Shown: positions 17,925-29,775, numbered from the stretch's first letter. The stretch: DNA of 64,000 bases from Megaustenia siamemsis (GCA_032433765.1 JAVIAB010000051.1:52499328-52563327), one strand, 5' to 3'. Translations and numbers: made by a program. The notes: a model not told the origin generated them from the letters alone.

Positions 17925-18150
17925 TTAGACTTTAAATTGGCAAGATTTCTTTAACGTGCGCAGAAAGCACACGAGAATTCCATTTTTTGGGGCGTTTTTT
18001 TTGGTCGTTTTCTGAGAGGACTGGGCCTCGGATCACAATACCCAAAGATCCAGGGGAGAGTAATGCCACCAGGCAGACATAGATTCGAAGTGATTTCTAC
18101 CGCTTGCGGTTGGAGAACCGGGGATCTATTGTACAGAATTTACCTGTAGA
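17925..18150 (-). mobile_element. Possible SINE remnant with conserved core
   Basis: Minus strand contains GCGCACGTTAAAGAAATC. The core CGCACGTTAAAGAA is also found at 28628-28645 and, more diverged, at 37660-37685, where a tRNA-like head lies upstream. The head is not clear here. A low-copy, old SINE superfamily is the simplest reading. Confidence 0.4.
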
Positions 18151-18315
18151 ACACCCAGTTCTTACCCTTCTCCTAACTGTTTTATAAAAAAAACATTCAT
18201 AACAAACAAATCATATTACCACTTCGCTGTTCTATAAAACTCTCTCTTAAATATATTGGTTATCACAAAACCCATGTTTCTTCAATTGTAAACCCCACCT
18301 CCAATCCTTTCACTA

Positions 18316-18340
18316 TCTCCTCTCTCTCTCTCTCTCTCTC
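18316..18340. repeat. (TC)n microsatellite
   Basis: Pure TC dinucleotide run directly left of the 85-bp tandem array. Confidence 0.93.
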
Positions 18341-18785
18341 ACTGATAAGACCAGACTCAAGAAATATCTATTAAATAGCTCCCACGTATTTAGTCTCCAT
18401 TTGTGTCTTGATTTGTCACGATGAATTAGATAAGACAAGACTCCAGAAATATCTTTTAAAAAGCTTCCTCGTATTTAGTCTCCATTTGTGTCTTGATTTG
18501 TCACGATGAATTAGATAAGACAAGACTCAAGAAATATCTTTTAAACAACTCCCTCGTATTTAGTCTCCATATGTGTCTTGATTTGTCACAATGAATTAGA
18601 TAAGACAAGACTTCAGAACTATCTTGTAAACAATTTCCTCGTATTCAGTCTCCATTTGTGTCTTGATTTGTCACGATGAATTAGATAAGACAAGACTTCA
18701 GAACTATCTTGTAAACAACTTCCTCGTATTCAGTCTCCATTTGTGTCTTGATTTGTCACGATGAATTAGATAAGACCACGTTTAT
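18341..18785. repeat. 85-bp tandem repeat, 5 copies
   Basis: TAGTCTCCATTTGTGTCTTG recurs at 18391, 18476, 18561, 18646 and 18731, exactly every 85 bp. The unit also contains GATGAATTAGATAAGAC. Adjacent copies are over 90 percent alike by eye. Confidence 0.95.
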
Positions 18786-19672
18786 ACACATTTTCCCTGT
18801 TAAAGCAATTCAACATTCCCTGCAATTATTCACAATTTTCTCGCAGTCAAAAATGAAACAACATTTCAAGCATTTTGAAGACGTGACAATTTCTTGAAAT
18901 CAAGCAGATTGAAAGACATGATTTAACTGACCAGGGCTGTGTTTGCGTTAACAATTGAAAATTCACTTTCCCTCCAAAGCTAGCGAGTAATTAGATACTA
19001 ATGAAAACCACTTTCAGGGGAATAAAGCTTTTAATGAAATCATGTTCTGGGAAACACGATCCAAAATGGTGGGACCTGACGTGCGCAATTAGTCTCTAAT
19101 GGAGCGTGACGTCGCCCTTTTCAAGACAGACACACACCAAATTGTCCAGTCGTCAATCAAATATTAAATTACTCCTACACGAGGTAGTAATTTGTTCAAA
19201 TCCTAGCCTTTCTGTGAGAATTATAGTCTAAAAAAGTCACTTGCTAAATCCTTTTATTCTTTCAATTGTCGAAAAAAAAAAATAGTTTCCGATCTCTTTC
19301 TCTCTGATTGGTCTTTTAAGCTGCTACATTTCCAAGCATTTCTAGACTTCCGGCTAGCTTTATGAGTATTGGTATGTTATTTACTTATTGTTTGTTGATA
19401 TCTGTGCTGATAGTGTTTAGCTGATCCGTGGTTAATCTGTTTCTGTTATTATTTTGTTGTTTCCTGCAGGATTATCAGTTTTTCAAACTTAAACTTGTCT
19501 CCGGAGCTGACTACTATCATACATCTGACTGTTTTCATGCTTCTGACTGCTATCATGCATCTGACACAATCCATTTTCTTAGTATTACTTGACAAAAGCA
19601 TTACATAAACTGTGTTTAAACATATGTTTAGATCAACGCTATAACATTTTAAATGAGAAAAACGGTATTATT
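18786..19672. other. Unassigned non-coding sequence
   Basis: No gene recognised. A GACTTCCGGCTAGC motif at 19348 resembles the start of the ETS/YY1 retroposon but is not followed by its body. Confidence 0.45.
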
Positions 19673-19676
19673 AATG

Positions 19677-19695
19677 TGTATATATATATATATAT
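19677..19695. repeat. (TA)n run at LINE-F junction
   Basis: Short TA dinucleotide run. GGTATTATTAATGT precedes it, and a similar GGTATTATTAATGTATC lies at 20538 beyond the LINE, so a long imperfect flanking duplication is possible. Confidence 0.7.
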
Positions 19696-19699
19696 TATG

Positions 19700-20505
19700 A
19701 ACTATCATCAATAGCCAGCAAAATTGGGCTTGAGGTCAATCATGAAAAGACTAAAGTCATGAAAAGTTTAATTCCAACAAGTGACAAAATATACATGGAA
19801 AACAAACCAGTAGAAGAGATCGATCACTTCATCTATCTTGGAAGTCACATTGATCGAGAAGGGGATACGAGCAAAGAAATTAGAATCAGACTGGCTAAAG
19901 CAGCAATGTCTTTCAGAAGCCTTGAAAAGTTGTGGAAATCAAAACTCATTAGCACAAACACAAAACTTAGGCTATTCAAATCAAATGTACTATCAACCTT
20001 ACGTATGCGTGTGAAAGCTGGAAAACAACAAGAGATATAGAAACAAAGTTGAACGCATTCGAAAATAAATGTCTAAGGAAAATACTTGGTATAGAATGGA
20101 ACGAATTCAAAACAAACGAGGAAATTAGAGAAATCGCCAATCAACCACTAATATCTTCAGTAATAAAGAAAAGACGATGGTCATACGTTGGACATGTGAT
20201 GAGAAGAGATAATAATCGAATAGCAAAGCAAGCCCTCATATGGGAAACAACAGGTAAAAGAAAAAGAGGAAGACCCAGGGAGACACTGAGAAGAACATTG
20301 ATGAGAGAGGCAAGAGCAGCAGGAATCGGCTCCCTCAATGAGATAGAACTGCTTGCACAGAACAGAGACAGATGGCGAGATTTGATAAAATATCTTTAAA
20401 AGAAAACTGCTAGAACAAAATTCATATAGGAGAAGGTGTATCTTGGTCTACGCCCTATGGGCCAGTTACGGCTCGAAAGGTCAATAGATATATATATATA
20501 CATGT
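19700..20505 (+). mobile_element. LINE-F 3' end: RT thumb and C-terminus, 3' UTR and (ATAG)n tail
   Basis: A 5'-truncated non-LTR copy. The first frame (19700-20038) carries Glu-Val-Asn-His-Glu-Lys-Thr-Lys-Val-Met and a Tyr-Leu-Gly-Ser-His motif typical of the region after the RT palm. A single-base frameshift near 19998-20003 moves the text to the frame 20002-20399, which ends Trp-Arg-Asp-Leu-Ile-Lys-Tyr-Leu-stop after a GKRKRGRPRETLRR basic stretch. The 3' UTR (20400-20490) matches the short copy at 16840. YADD and all upstream domains are missing. Confidence 0.88.
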
Positions 20506-21030
20506 AAATTATAAATTATAATTAATTATTATATTATGGTATTATTAATGTATCTATATATATATTCATGTAAATATATACACGTATGTGTGTGTATGTG
20601 TGTGTGTTACGCATTTGGAGAAATTAAATATAGCTTATGTATTATGTTTTATGTCCTACAAGCACGTGATAAGAATAGAGTCAATGGTGCCTCTCAAATT
20701 ACAGGTTGACTGGAATAAATGTCAACGTACACTAAAGATAAGTAGCTCATTTTATGTGCCAGAAATAAAGGTGGTAAGATTCTGGTAGCAGATAACCAAG
20801 AACAGAAATGTACGAAAATGGTAAAGTAAATTAGAAAATAAACATCATATGCAGCAAGACAAACCAAACATTAGGACATCTAACCCTCAGGCGCAGCTGT
20901 GTCCAACAGCACAAGGGAACATCTTAAACTAAGTAACATTCTTAGTCTGAACCACTAGTGTCAGACACCAAGATGCAAAGAGATGCGAAGCTACTGTAAA
21001 GCTGATGATAATGACAGTTTAAAGAAAAAA
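20506..21030. other. Unassigned AT-rich sequence
   Basis: Several TATATA and GTGTATGTG runs between 20484 and 20610, then unrecognised sequence. Confidence 0.5.
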
Positions 21031-21035
21031 GTGTT

Positions 21036-21098
21036 ATGGTAACAGCTTTACGTGGTAATTAACTAAACAAAAGTCGACGTTTCGGCGATGTAGACCTT
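21036..21098 (-). mobile_element. PLE terminal fragment, left arm of an inverted pair
   Basis: Minus strand has GCCGAAACGTCGACTTTTG followed by TTAATTACCACGTAAAGC. It matches 21565-21627 in reverse complement over about 58 of 63 bases. The hammerhead-like CUGANGA box reads CTGAAGG, so the ribozyme core is damaged. Confidence 0.75.
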
Positions 21099-21124
21099 CA
21101 GCAAACCCTGCCAAGAATATATAG

Positions 21125-21350
21125 AACAATAACAACTTAAATGGTTTGGCCACCTGGTCAGAATGAATCCTCACCAATCACCATCAAGGGCGTTCTTCTC
21201 GAGAATGCATGGAAAAAGACCAAGAGGAAGACCCAGAAGAAGATGGATAGATACAGTGACAGAGACATGTAACAACAAAGGAAAATCACTAATTCAGACA
21301 GTTCGAGCAGCTCAAGAACGACAAATGATGTAACCATGACACCTTTTCGG
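21125..21350 (+). mobile_element. LINE 3' fragment inside the PLE inverted pair
   Basis: Translation gives Trp-Phe-Gly-His-Leu-Val-Arg-Met, then GKRPRGRPRRRWID, then Ala-Ala-Gln-Glu-Arg near the end. This is the standard C-terminal signature of LINE polyproteins. It is truncated at its 5' end and has a stop near the expected C-terminus. It sits between the two inverted PLE arms. Confidence 0.75.
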
Positions 21351-21564
21351 TACCAGTGAGAAAAGAAGAAGAACAAGAAGAAGGCCTTAATCTGGAACAA
21401 CAAACAAAAACACAAAAACATATATAAATATTTTGTAAACACCTCTAACTACATGACGATAATGTGCTAGATACTCAAGAAAGGAAATAAAAAAAAGGTC
21501 ACTTCCCTGTGGTGCAGAGCGTGGTCAGCTTCTGAATTAATTTTCTTGTTTGTTGTTCCAACTA

Positions 21565-21627
21565 AAGGCCTACTTGGCCGAAACGTCGACTTTTGTTTTG
21601 TTAATTACCACGTAAAGCTGTTACCAT
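21565..21627 (+). mobile_element. PLE terminal fragment, right arm of an inverted pair
   Basis: GGCCTACTTGGCCGAAACG followed by TCGACTTTTGTTTTGTTAA and TTACCACGTAAAGCTG. The GGCC stem and GAAAC box are intact, but the other box reads CTAAAGG. An additional TTGTTTGTTGTTCC block upstream is mirrored near 21392. Confidence 0.75.
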
Positions 21628-21639
21628 ACTACTTTCTTC

Positions 21640-22205
21640 TTCTTCTTCCCTCTTTTTGAAATTGCTGTTAGTGTCAGACACGACCACCCACAGGTCAGAA
21701 ACAACAGTTAATCATTACATCAACATGTTTATCGAGAACTGCTCCAATGAACTGAACTGACACAATTAGAAATCTAACCATAAGAAAAAGCATAAACACA
21801 TAATAATTAATCTTGAGTTACATACATACATCTAAGAACATAATTCTGATCACAAAAGCAGACAATTCGCAGACAAACTGTGGTGTAGGTCTATTTGTGA
21901 TAATCTCCAGCTAACGGTTAAATACATGGAGGCTTTCTGTGTTATAAGCTGAGCATAGGAAACTTAACGCTGAAGAAGAAGACAAAGTGGAAGAGTTACA
22001 TACAGAAATAACAAACAAAAGCACTTGCCCACCTGGAGGGAATGATGTATGGCTTCACGCTTCATATAAAGGTAAATACAAAAAGAAGGGGAGAGGCATA
22101 CAGCCTGAGGTGGAATTAAGGCAAAATAAAGGGACAGTATCATGAGCCAATTCTTGAAGCTAAGGGCGAGAACATTTTTTTATCTTTATCTCGAAAGTGT
22201 ACAAC
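21640..22205. other. Unassigned non-coding sequence
   Basis: No gene recognised. Confidence 0.45.
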
Positions 22206-22208
22206 TCA

Positions 22209-24655
22209 TCATCATCAAGTACCGGGCCTACTGGAATAGGTGATCATGTCTCTCCACAACTTTCGATCTCGATAATTATTTATCATTTCTATTGTTGACC
22301 TTCTGCTAAGCCATTCTCTTAAGCTGTCTGGCATCATTTCTCTTTGGTTCCCTCTATCTCTTCGTCCCTCAATTTTCCCAGTTATTACAATATATTCCAG
22401 TGTTCCCTTCTCATTACATGGCCAGAAAATGGTGATTGTTTCTTCCTAATATTGGAAATTAGCTCTCCTTTTGCTTTGGCCTCTTTCAAAACGTTTCCAT
22501 TGCTCTTCTTAAGCTGTCCATGGTATTCTCAACATTCTTCTGTAAAACCACATTTCTACAGACTCCAGTGATTTTCTTGTCTGTTGTCCTATTGTCCATG
22601 ATTCACATCCATATGTTAAGTCTGGCCCTACATTACATTTAAAAACTATTTTTCTTGTTACTAGTGTCAAAAATTGATTGCACAATATCTTCCTCCTTTT
22701 TTAAAAAAACTGCTTTTGCCTGAGTCATTCTGCATCTCGCCTTTGTTGTACATATACCATCTGAGGTTAAAAATGTTGCCAGATATTTAAATTCATTTAC
22801 CTTTTTAATATTATTCCACTTGTCTTTATTGTGCACTATGGTGACGTCTTTATCTTTGTTGTTACCATTACTTCTGTCTTTTTGCTATTAAGGCTGAGTC
22901 CTTTATTTTTGCTTTACTTTATAATAATATCTAGCATATCTTGCAACTAATTTTCACTCTTAGCGATTAATGACTGTATCATCAGCATACCTTTAGATTT
23001 TTTAAATATAATGGCCTTCAATTGTTATTTCAGGAATGCCCCTTATGGATCTTCAAATAATCTCACTATATATTTTTTTAAATCTGGTAACAGCACACAA
23101 CCTTGCCTAACACCCTGTTTTATTTGCTGAAACATTCCCAATTGATTTCCAGTTCTTATGGCCGCTGTTTGTTGCCAGTACATGTTCTTTGTTATTCTTA
23201 GATCCTTGATGTCTACATTTATGCTTCTAAAATTTAGATTATTTCTTGGTGCTTTACTTTATCAAATGCATTTGTACAATCTATGAAACATAGGTATCTA
23301 TCTGTTTTCACCTCTAAGGCTCTTTTTACTAAATATCTTATGATGTATAGGGCATTGTTCGTACCTTTACCTCCAACAAAACAACACTTCATCTCTAATT
23401 TCTGGTCTGAATTTGTTTCAATCTCTACGCATGATGATTCTTAGTAATATCTTGGTCATGTGGCTAATAAGGCTTATTGTGCGATGATCGCATTCAATCG
23501 CATCACATTTCTTAGGTAGGACTATGAATATTGATTTTAACAGGTATTATGGAATATATATCCGCTTTTGAGATGATCATTCAATAATCAATAATTTTTT
23601 TATAATTTTTATTCCAAAATCACCCATGGCTTCAATCTCTTCTTTAGTTATGTTATCTGGTCCAGGAGCTTTTCTTGCTTTTATATTGCGCAAGGCGCAT
23701 TCCGCTTCTTCTTTGAGTATTTCTGGTCTTTCTCCATTATCCTTAATATTTACTTCTGTTGTTTGTCATCATAAAGATCTTTAATATATTCTGCCCATCG
23801 TTCCCTTGTGCTAACTTGTTCAATCAACAGTTCTCCTTCCTTTGATCTTAAACATCCAGTTTTGATTGCGTTTTTCTTTCTATTAGTTCTTCAGTTTGTT
23901 TGTATATAGCTTTGGCATCTCCTTTTTGTTGCGTTTTAATCTCTTTGCATCTCTGTTTTAGCTATGCTTTTATTGCTTCATTGCATTTTATTACAATTTC
24001 TCTATTTAATCTCTTATACTCATCTTTGTTATCCTTATTTCTTCTTCTTGTATTCAATAGCTGTAAAATGTAATTTGTCATTCATTTCTTTCTTGAATTT
24101 GTCCTCGCTGGTGGTATGAACTCTTTTGATGTTTGTGACATGAAATCTTTTAGCATATCCAACTATTCATCCATGCTTTATATCGTCTCTATTGCATTGT
24201 ACCGGTTCTGAATTGTGATTTTATATGTGTCTTGCAACCACTTGTCTGATTTGAGTAAATCTAAATTTAACTTCATCTTAACTGAGGCTTAACAGGTGCT
24301 GCTTTTAATTTTATTTGTAGCTTTCCCACAACTGGTACATGATCACTATTTCAGTCTGCCCTGGTCTAGTTTTCACACACACCAGACTGTTTCTAAATCT
24401 GTTGTTTATCATTATGTAATCAACTTGATTACATGCGTTGTCTCCTGGGCTTTTCCACATCCACAGACGTCTTGGATGTTGCTTAAACCAGGTGTTTACT
24501 ATCATCATGTTGTTTGTTTTTGCCTAGTCAATAAGTTTGTCACCTCTTTCATTTCTCTCGCCTAAGCCATAATAACCAACTACTTCCTCAACTCTTTCCT
24601 TTCTTTCTTTTGCGTTGAGATCTCCTAGAACTATGGTGTTTTCATGTGGTTTGTA
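22209..24655 (-). pseudogene. LINE-G, long decayed copy (endonuclease to 3' tail)
   Basis: About 2.4 kb on the minus strand ending in a GATGATGATG tail. From the 5' side: an endonuclease block near 24300-24640 with Ile-Val-Leu-Gly-Asp-Leu-Asn-Ala-Lys and Trp-Lys-Ser-Pro-Gly-Asp...Asp-Tyr-Ile-Met; RT text through 23000-24000 with many stops; then the C-terminal region near 22639-22836, with Val-Asn-Glu-Phe-Lys-Tyr-Leu and a Glu-Glu-Asp-Ile-Val-Gln-Ser-Ile-Phe block also present at 52254-52469. It is 5'-truncated in the endonuclease at about 24655, where LINE-B starts in the opposite direction. Frames are broken throughout, so the copy is old. Confidence 0.82.
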
Positions 24656-24659
24656 TTCA

Positions 24660-25275
24660 CGAGGATATCAGGAGTCCAATGTTCGAGGTGAAGAAGTGGA
24701 AGAATGGGAAATAGACAACATATTCCACATAAACTCTAGGGAGGATCCCCCAACCTTCTACTCAAGAAGATGGAAAACAGCTCCCATTCCCGATCTAGCA
24801 TTTGCAACTGGAGACATATCTATCAAAATAACCAGAAAAGTGCTGAACCAACTTGGAGATAGTGACCATAGACCAGTCAAACCTTCAGTGGTTCTTGTTC
24901 ACAAACAGGAGTTGTAAATACCTCTTCCCCGCTGGAACTATAAGAGAGCAGAGTGGGCAAAGTTTGCAAGGCTCACTGATGCATATACTGCGCTTATCAA
25001 CACCCACGAAAAGAAGGTCAAAAATATGATAGAGCGGTTAACAAATGGAATCCTGAGAGCTGCTAAAGAATCCATTCCTAGAGGAGCAAGAAGAAACTAC
25101 AAGCCACACTGGAGGAAGAAAATACAAAAACTAGAAGAGAAACTGGACTCTGCCAGAGAATTAGCTGAATCATCACACATCACAGAGAGCAACATTGCCT
25201 ATAAAGCAGCCTCGGCCAAATACAGACGTGAGGTCATGATATCAGCAAGACAGAGCTGGATAGACAAAACATAGA
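24660..25275 (+). pseudogene. LINE-B endonuclease C-terminus and linker
   Basis: The frame to 24917 carries Pro-Pro-Thr-Phe-Tyr-Ser-Arg-Arg-Trp, Pro-Asp-Leu-Ala-Phe and Ser-Asp-His-Arg-Pro-Val, the C-terminal endonuclease motifs also seen in LINE-A at 11410-11889. A frame change follows. The linker frame 25026-25274 has Ile-Pro-Arg-Gly-Ala-Arg-Arg-Asn-Tyr-Lys-Pro-His-Trp, again matching LINE-A. Confidence 0.85.
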
Positions 25276-25497
25276 GCCTTAATCTAGACAAAAATGGTCA
25301 TAAATTATGGAAACTTGCGAAAGCTCTAAGCGACGAAAACAACTGCCGACCTCCAATATCATTAGTACACAATCAACATCCTCACAGGCAAAAGGGCAGC
25401 AAATCGACGGATAGAGACTTACAAAAACATCTGTAGAATAATCATTCCAATAGACAAAAAGAGAGCTGTAAGACGGGAAAACCAAGATGCAAAACAC

Positions 25498-26274
25498 ATG
25501 CCTTTAGCACCAGAAGAGCAACAGACGACCATCGTTACCTCAACTGAATTAGATGTTGCCCTCAAAGGATTGAAGCTCAAAAGTTCCCCTGGTAAAGATG
25601 GAATCTCCAACCAAATGCTTCTAAATCTGGGGCAGAAAGTCAAGAGCCAGCTTCTAAGGATTATAAATGCTAGCTGGAAGAGAGGTCATGTGCCGGCAAT
25701 CTGGAAAGAAGCTATCATGGTGCCGATCCTCAAGAGTGGAAAAGACCCACTAGACCCATGTAGCTATTGACCAATTAGCTTATTGAGCTGCCTGAGTAAA
25801 CTCATGGAAAGGCCGGTTAACAGAATGCGTATGTGGCATTTGGAGACGAAACAACACATCGTACCACAACAAAGTAGCTTCCGTCATCACAGATCAACTG
25901 AAGACCAGGTCATCTACATTGCACAGGAAATAGAGGATGATCTACAAGAAAAGAAACACACACTGGCAGTGTGGGTCGACAAGGAGAAGGCTTTTGATAG
26001 AGTTTGGCGAGAGGGTTTAAAGAACAAGCTTTTTAGACTTGGCATCCAGGGTCGTTTATTCAATTGGGTCTCTCAATACCTTCAGGATAGAACGGTCAGA
26101 GTACAAGTTCAAGGTCAACTATGTAAGAAGGTCTCTATCGAACAAGGTGTCCCACAAAGCGGAGTCTTGTCCCCAACGCTCTTTTTAATTTTCATAAATG
26201 ACATCGTAATGGACATTCCACCCAGAATACACTCAGCAATATACGCAGATGATCTGGCGCTATGGGCTCGATAG
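25498..26274 (+). pseudogene. LINE-B reverse transcriptase, broken
   Basis: The first frame (25498-25770) carries Ser-Pro-Gly-Lys-Asp-Gly-Ile-Ser-Asn and Met-Val-Pro-Ile-Leu-Lys. An in-frame stop at 25768-25770 falls just after Pro-Cys-Ser-Tyr. The next frame (25783-26274) keeps Lys-Ala-Phe-Asp-Arg-Val-Trp, GVPQSGVLSPTLF and the catalytic Tyr-Ala-Asp-Asp, then stops at TAG 26272. The palm residues survive but the protein cannot be made in one piece. Confidence 0.88.
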
Positions 26275-27194
26275 GAAAGTATGTCGGTGGCTGGAACCAG
26301 GATGCAAGATGCCCTAGGTGAACTTGAAAAATGGACGAACACCTGGTTCTTACTAATCAACGAAAAAAACTACATATACAATTTTCAGCCTATCAAGAAA
26401 CACACTCTCTGCAAACTTGAAGATAAAAGACCATACACTACCTATTGACCAAAACCCAACATATCTTGGCGTCACCATGAATCGCAGAATGACTTGAAAA
26501 AATCAGATAGACAGAGCAAGGAAAAAAAGCCAGAAAACGAACAAATATTATGAAGAAATTGGCAGGAACGGAATGGGGGGGGGGGGGGGGGGCAGACAGC
26601 AATATTTTGAAAAGACTATACGTAGAAAGAGTCAGACCAGCTCTAGAGTATGGAGTCACAGCCTGGGCTATGGCTTCCAAATCATAACTTAGCTAAATTA
26701 ACGGAAAACAGAACCAAGCTGCACGTATCATCACTGGTGCTATGAAATCTACACCTATCAAGACTTTAGAAACAGTAAGAGGTTTACAACCCTTAGATGA
26801 CAGACGGGTCACTAAAGTATTGTAACAAGCGGAGAAATATAGAAGGCTGCATAGCCCCCCCCCCCCATAGCCACCCCATGCACAAAAGAATAACTGGTTC
26901 CGGAATTGTACGACTAAAGAGGAGCAACTTCGCTGCAATTGCCAATGAACTAACTACTGAAGACCCAGTACTTTCCCAAACAATATCGAAACCCTTGGAC
27001 CCATCTGCTATGTCTCCTCATGGAAAACATAAAATAACCGAACTTAAGGAAAATATAAAAGGAATCATGAAAAAAGGTACCCAATCAGACACAGAAAGAA
27101 AACACGTAGCAGAAAAAACACATACACGATACCTACCCACAGGACTTTTGGTCCCACATATGGTTCTGCTACAAATGCCACCAGAAATGGACGG

Positions 27195-27940
27195 AGAGGT
27201 GTGTTCTTGACGCTGAATAATCAGGACGAGATCACCAAGTCAATTGCTACTGGAAAATTCTCAAACAACTTTAAAGCAGAAACTGAGGCCATCAGAGATG
27301 CTGGAACACTGGCTAATCAACACAAAAATAACATGCACAACAAATTGGTCATTCTGACTGATGCACTGTCAGTACTATCAGCTCTAAAACGCCCCAAAAC
27401 AATGAACTAGATGACTTGAGAACAACCCTGGATCAACTATGCAATAACTTCCAGAGAGTAGTCATTCAGTGGATACCATCACACTGTAATATACACGGGA
27501 ACGAACGCGCAGACAAATTAGCTAAAGATGGAGGGAGATTACCACAAGAGAACCATCCACTCAGTTATGATGAAGCTAAATCCATCCTCAAGGGTCAGTT
27601 CCATGAAAAATGGAAACGAGAACACATAAAGCCTAACGAGAGTGACGGATACCACCAACTATCAAGAAGGGATCAAGTCATCATACTTCGCCTAAGCACT
27701 GGCCACAATAGAATGACAAATCACATGTTTACCAAATTCAAAATAGGAACAACCAGCCTATACCACTGTACACTGGACATTATGACTACAAAACATGTTC
27801 TACAGGATTGCCCCCAGTACACAGACCTGAGAAGAGCAATGTGGTCCACGCCCACCTTCTTGGAAGAGAAACTTTATGGGGCAATCGAGTCGCTAAAACA
27901 GACAGCAGACTTCTTGAGAGAGTCTGGAATCCTACTCTGA
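27195..27940 (+). pseudogene. LINE-B RNase H and C-terminal knuckle, broken
   Basis: The first RNase H aspartate region is damaged upstream near 27160-27200. The frame 27201-27410 has Lys-Ala-Glu-Thr-Glu-Ala-Ile and Leu-Thr-Asp-Ala-Leu-Ser, corresponding to the Glu and second Asp positions. After a stop, 27416-27940 has Trp-Ile-Pro-Ser-His-Cys and GNERADKLAK (the last Asp), then a C-terminal region with His-Val-Leu-Gln-Asp-Cys. It ends at a natural-looking TGA. Confidence 0.85.
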
Positions 27941-27953
27941 CAGAGTCCTGATC

Positions 27954-27954
<1 letters not shown>

Positions 27955-27999
<45 letters not shown>

Positions 28000-28025
28000 G
28001 GGAGGGGAGAGAGAGAGAAAGAGAT
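27955..28025. repeat. (GA)n microsatellite at LINE-B 3' end
   Basis: AGAGAG tract with GCGA and GGGGA interruptions, starting about 15 bp after the LINE-B stop. It may have grown from the element tail. Confidence 0.92.
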
Positions 28026-28404
28026 ATATCACTGAATTAACTGCGTTCCAAGTAAGGTCGCAAATTTTCCTCCATTTTGGAGAATGTGTTATGGTAAGGA
28101 TTTGGTTTTGAAAGTATGTACCCACTGAACTAATTGCTGCAATCATCATCAGGAAGCATATTCGCAGAACGTTGCATTCATTACAGCCTGTGTTTGACAG
28201 AATTTATGTCTCATAGCCGGACTTCCCACTTCTTTTGTTGTCATGTTCAATGTCTCTTCATGCCTTTATCTTGGTATGCCCCTAATGCCTCTTCCGTGTC
28301 TTGCATTATTGTTCTACCCAACCCGCTGTGTCTTTTGACGTGGCCAGATCGTTTTCGTTTCCTCTGTAGAATGGTGTTTATAGCAGAGTTCGGAACCATA
28401 TACT
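28026..28404. other. Unassigned non-coding sequence
   Basis: No recognisable gene. Confidence 0.45.
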
Positions 28405-28407
28405 CAG

Positions 28408-28690
28408 ATGTACCCCGCTGGGTGGTCTAGAGGCATGACATCAACCTCTGGACAAGAAGGTCACTGGTTCGATTCCCCCAGTCAGTAGTAACATTTATTG
28501 AAAGTCTAAAAAAAAAATCGAATCTGATTTCTTCGTGGCTTTACAGATTTGTTTTCTTCACTGCCCTCTGGAGACTGAGATCCGATGTCTAGACCTCTTG
28601 CATAACGGCGTAAAACGGAGGTCCCGCGTGCCATGCGCACGTTAAAGAACAACACACAAAAATTAGGCCGAAAATGGTTACCGCATAAGG
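28408..28690 (+). mobile_element. tRNA-headed SINE, second family, with GCACGTTAAAG core
   Basis: The head reads GGGTGGTCTAGAGGCATGAC (A-box-like) and then CTGGTTCGATTCCCCCAG (B-box). The body contains GAGACTGAGATCCGATGTC and the core GCGCACGTTAAAGAAC shared with 17925-18150 and, weakly, 37475-37800. The 3' boundary is not clear. Confidence 0.7.
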
Positions 28691-28774
28691 CAAAGAAATA
28701 GGGAAATATCTACCGAAATAAACAGTAATATTTTCGACGATGACAAAAATGAGAGTACTTTTGAAATAAAGAAT

Positions 28775-29125
28775 ATCTGCCTGCATGGTGGGGGACACCT
28801 GAGTATTTTATGCATGTATGGTGTGAGACATCTGAGTATGTGGTTGCCTGTATGGTGAGGCACAACTGAGTGTATGGCTGACTTAAGACAGGGAACACCT
28901 GAGTATATGGCTGCCTGTATGGCGGGGGACACATGAGTATATGGCTGCCTGTATGGCGGGGAGGACAACTGAGTATATGTCTACCTGTATTGCTGGGGAC
29001 ATCTGAGTATATGGCTGCCTATATGGCGCGGGACATCTGAGAATATGGCTGCCTGTATGGCGAGGGACATCTTTGTATATGGCTACCTGTATGGTGGGGA
29101 CATCTGAGCACACGGCTACCTGTCT
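28775..29125. repeat. 34-bp tandem repeat, about 10 copies
   Basis: The unit is TGAGTATATGGCTGCCTGTA plus TGGCGGGGGACATC, about 34 bp, with several length variants in the left third. The frames with repeated Pro-Tyr-Arg-Gln on the minus strand are translations of the array. Confidence 0.93.
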
Positions 29126-29129
29126 GAAA

Positions 29130-29775
29130 AAAAGAGTCCTTCCAGACTTCTCTAGATATGTAAAAAAAAATTAAACAAAGTCACGTACCAATGAAAAATA
29201 ACAAGTTACTACTAGACAGCCAGACTATGGAAACTAACTGGGCTTCGTAAAATAGTTGGTTAAGCGCCTGCGACCTGCCGTCGCAATACCAGTGTCGGCA
29301 TTCTATCAACTGCCAGGGACCTAGCAGTTCTACCTCTTCGTCGTTCTCTTTGATAATACTTTGCTTCAAAACTGGCTGGTTAACAAAAACTAGGATCGCC
29401 ATGTTCCCTGTTGTGTTAGCTATTACTGATATTGAAGACCTAGTATTGCAGTACCTCTAGGCTGGATTAGTAGTTTCCCAACATAGTCTTAAACCAGACT
29501 AACTCTGAGCAAAAGTGCACCCTGTCCTCGTGTCATTAAGTCAACAACAACGTGAAAACGTTCCTTTAATGTTGGTATTGGAAGCATTCTAGGAGGTCCG
29601 CGCTGTACACTTTATACCATTGTCTCGAAGTATCAGCGGTATCATATAATAAATATATCAGTATATTTGTTAGCTTCGCTACGGCGGTGACTGAGGCCTG
29701 CCCTGTGGACTTAGCTCTGCAGCCAACCAGTCTTTAGGACACCAATGTAAGGAGTTGATACTGGACAAAGAGACG
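29130..29775. other. Unassigned non-coding sequence
   Basis: No gene recognised. A possible tRNA-like stretch (AGTTGGTTAAGCGCC near 29255) is too short to call. Confidence 0.4.

Larger units (their letters stand above)
24656..27945 (+). mobile_element. LINE-B: diverged I-superfamily-like LINE with RNase H
   Basis: Same domain order as LINE-A (endonuclease, linker, RT, RNase H, terminal Cys-His region), but diverged in sequence and broken into at least six frames. It is 5'-truncated in the endonuclease at a point matching residue text just after the Gly-Asp-Phe-Asn motif of LINE-A. It carries two homopolymer expansions, G18 at 26575-26592 and C12 at 26855-26866. The 3' end passes into a (GA)n tract at 27955. 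Confidence 0.88.
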
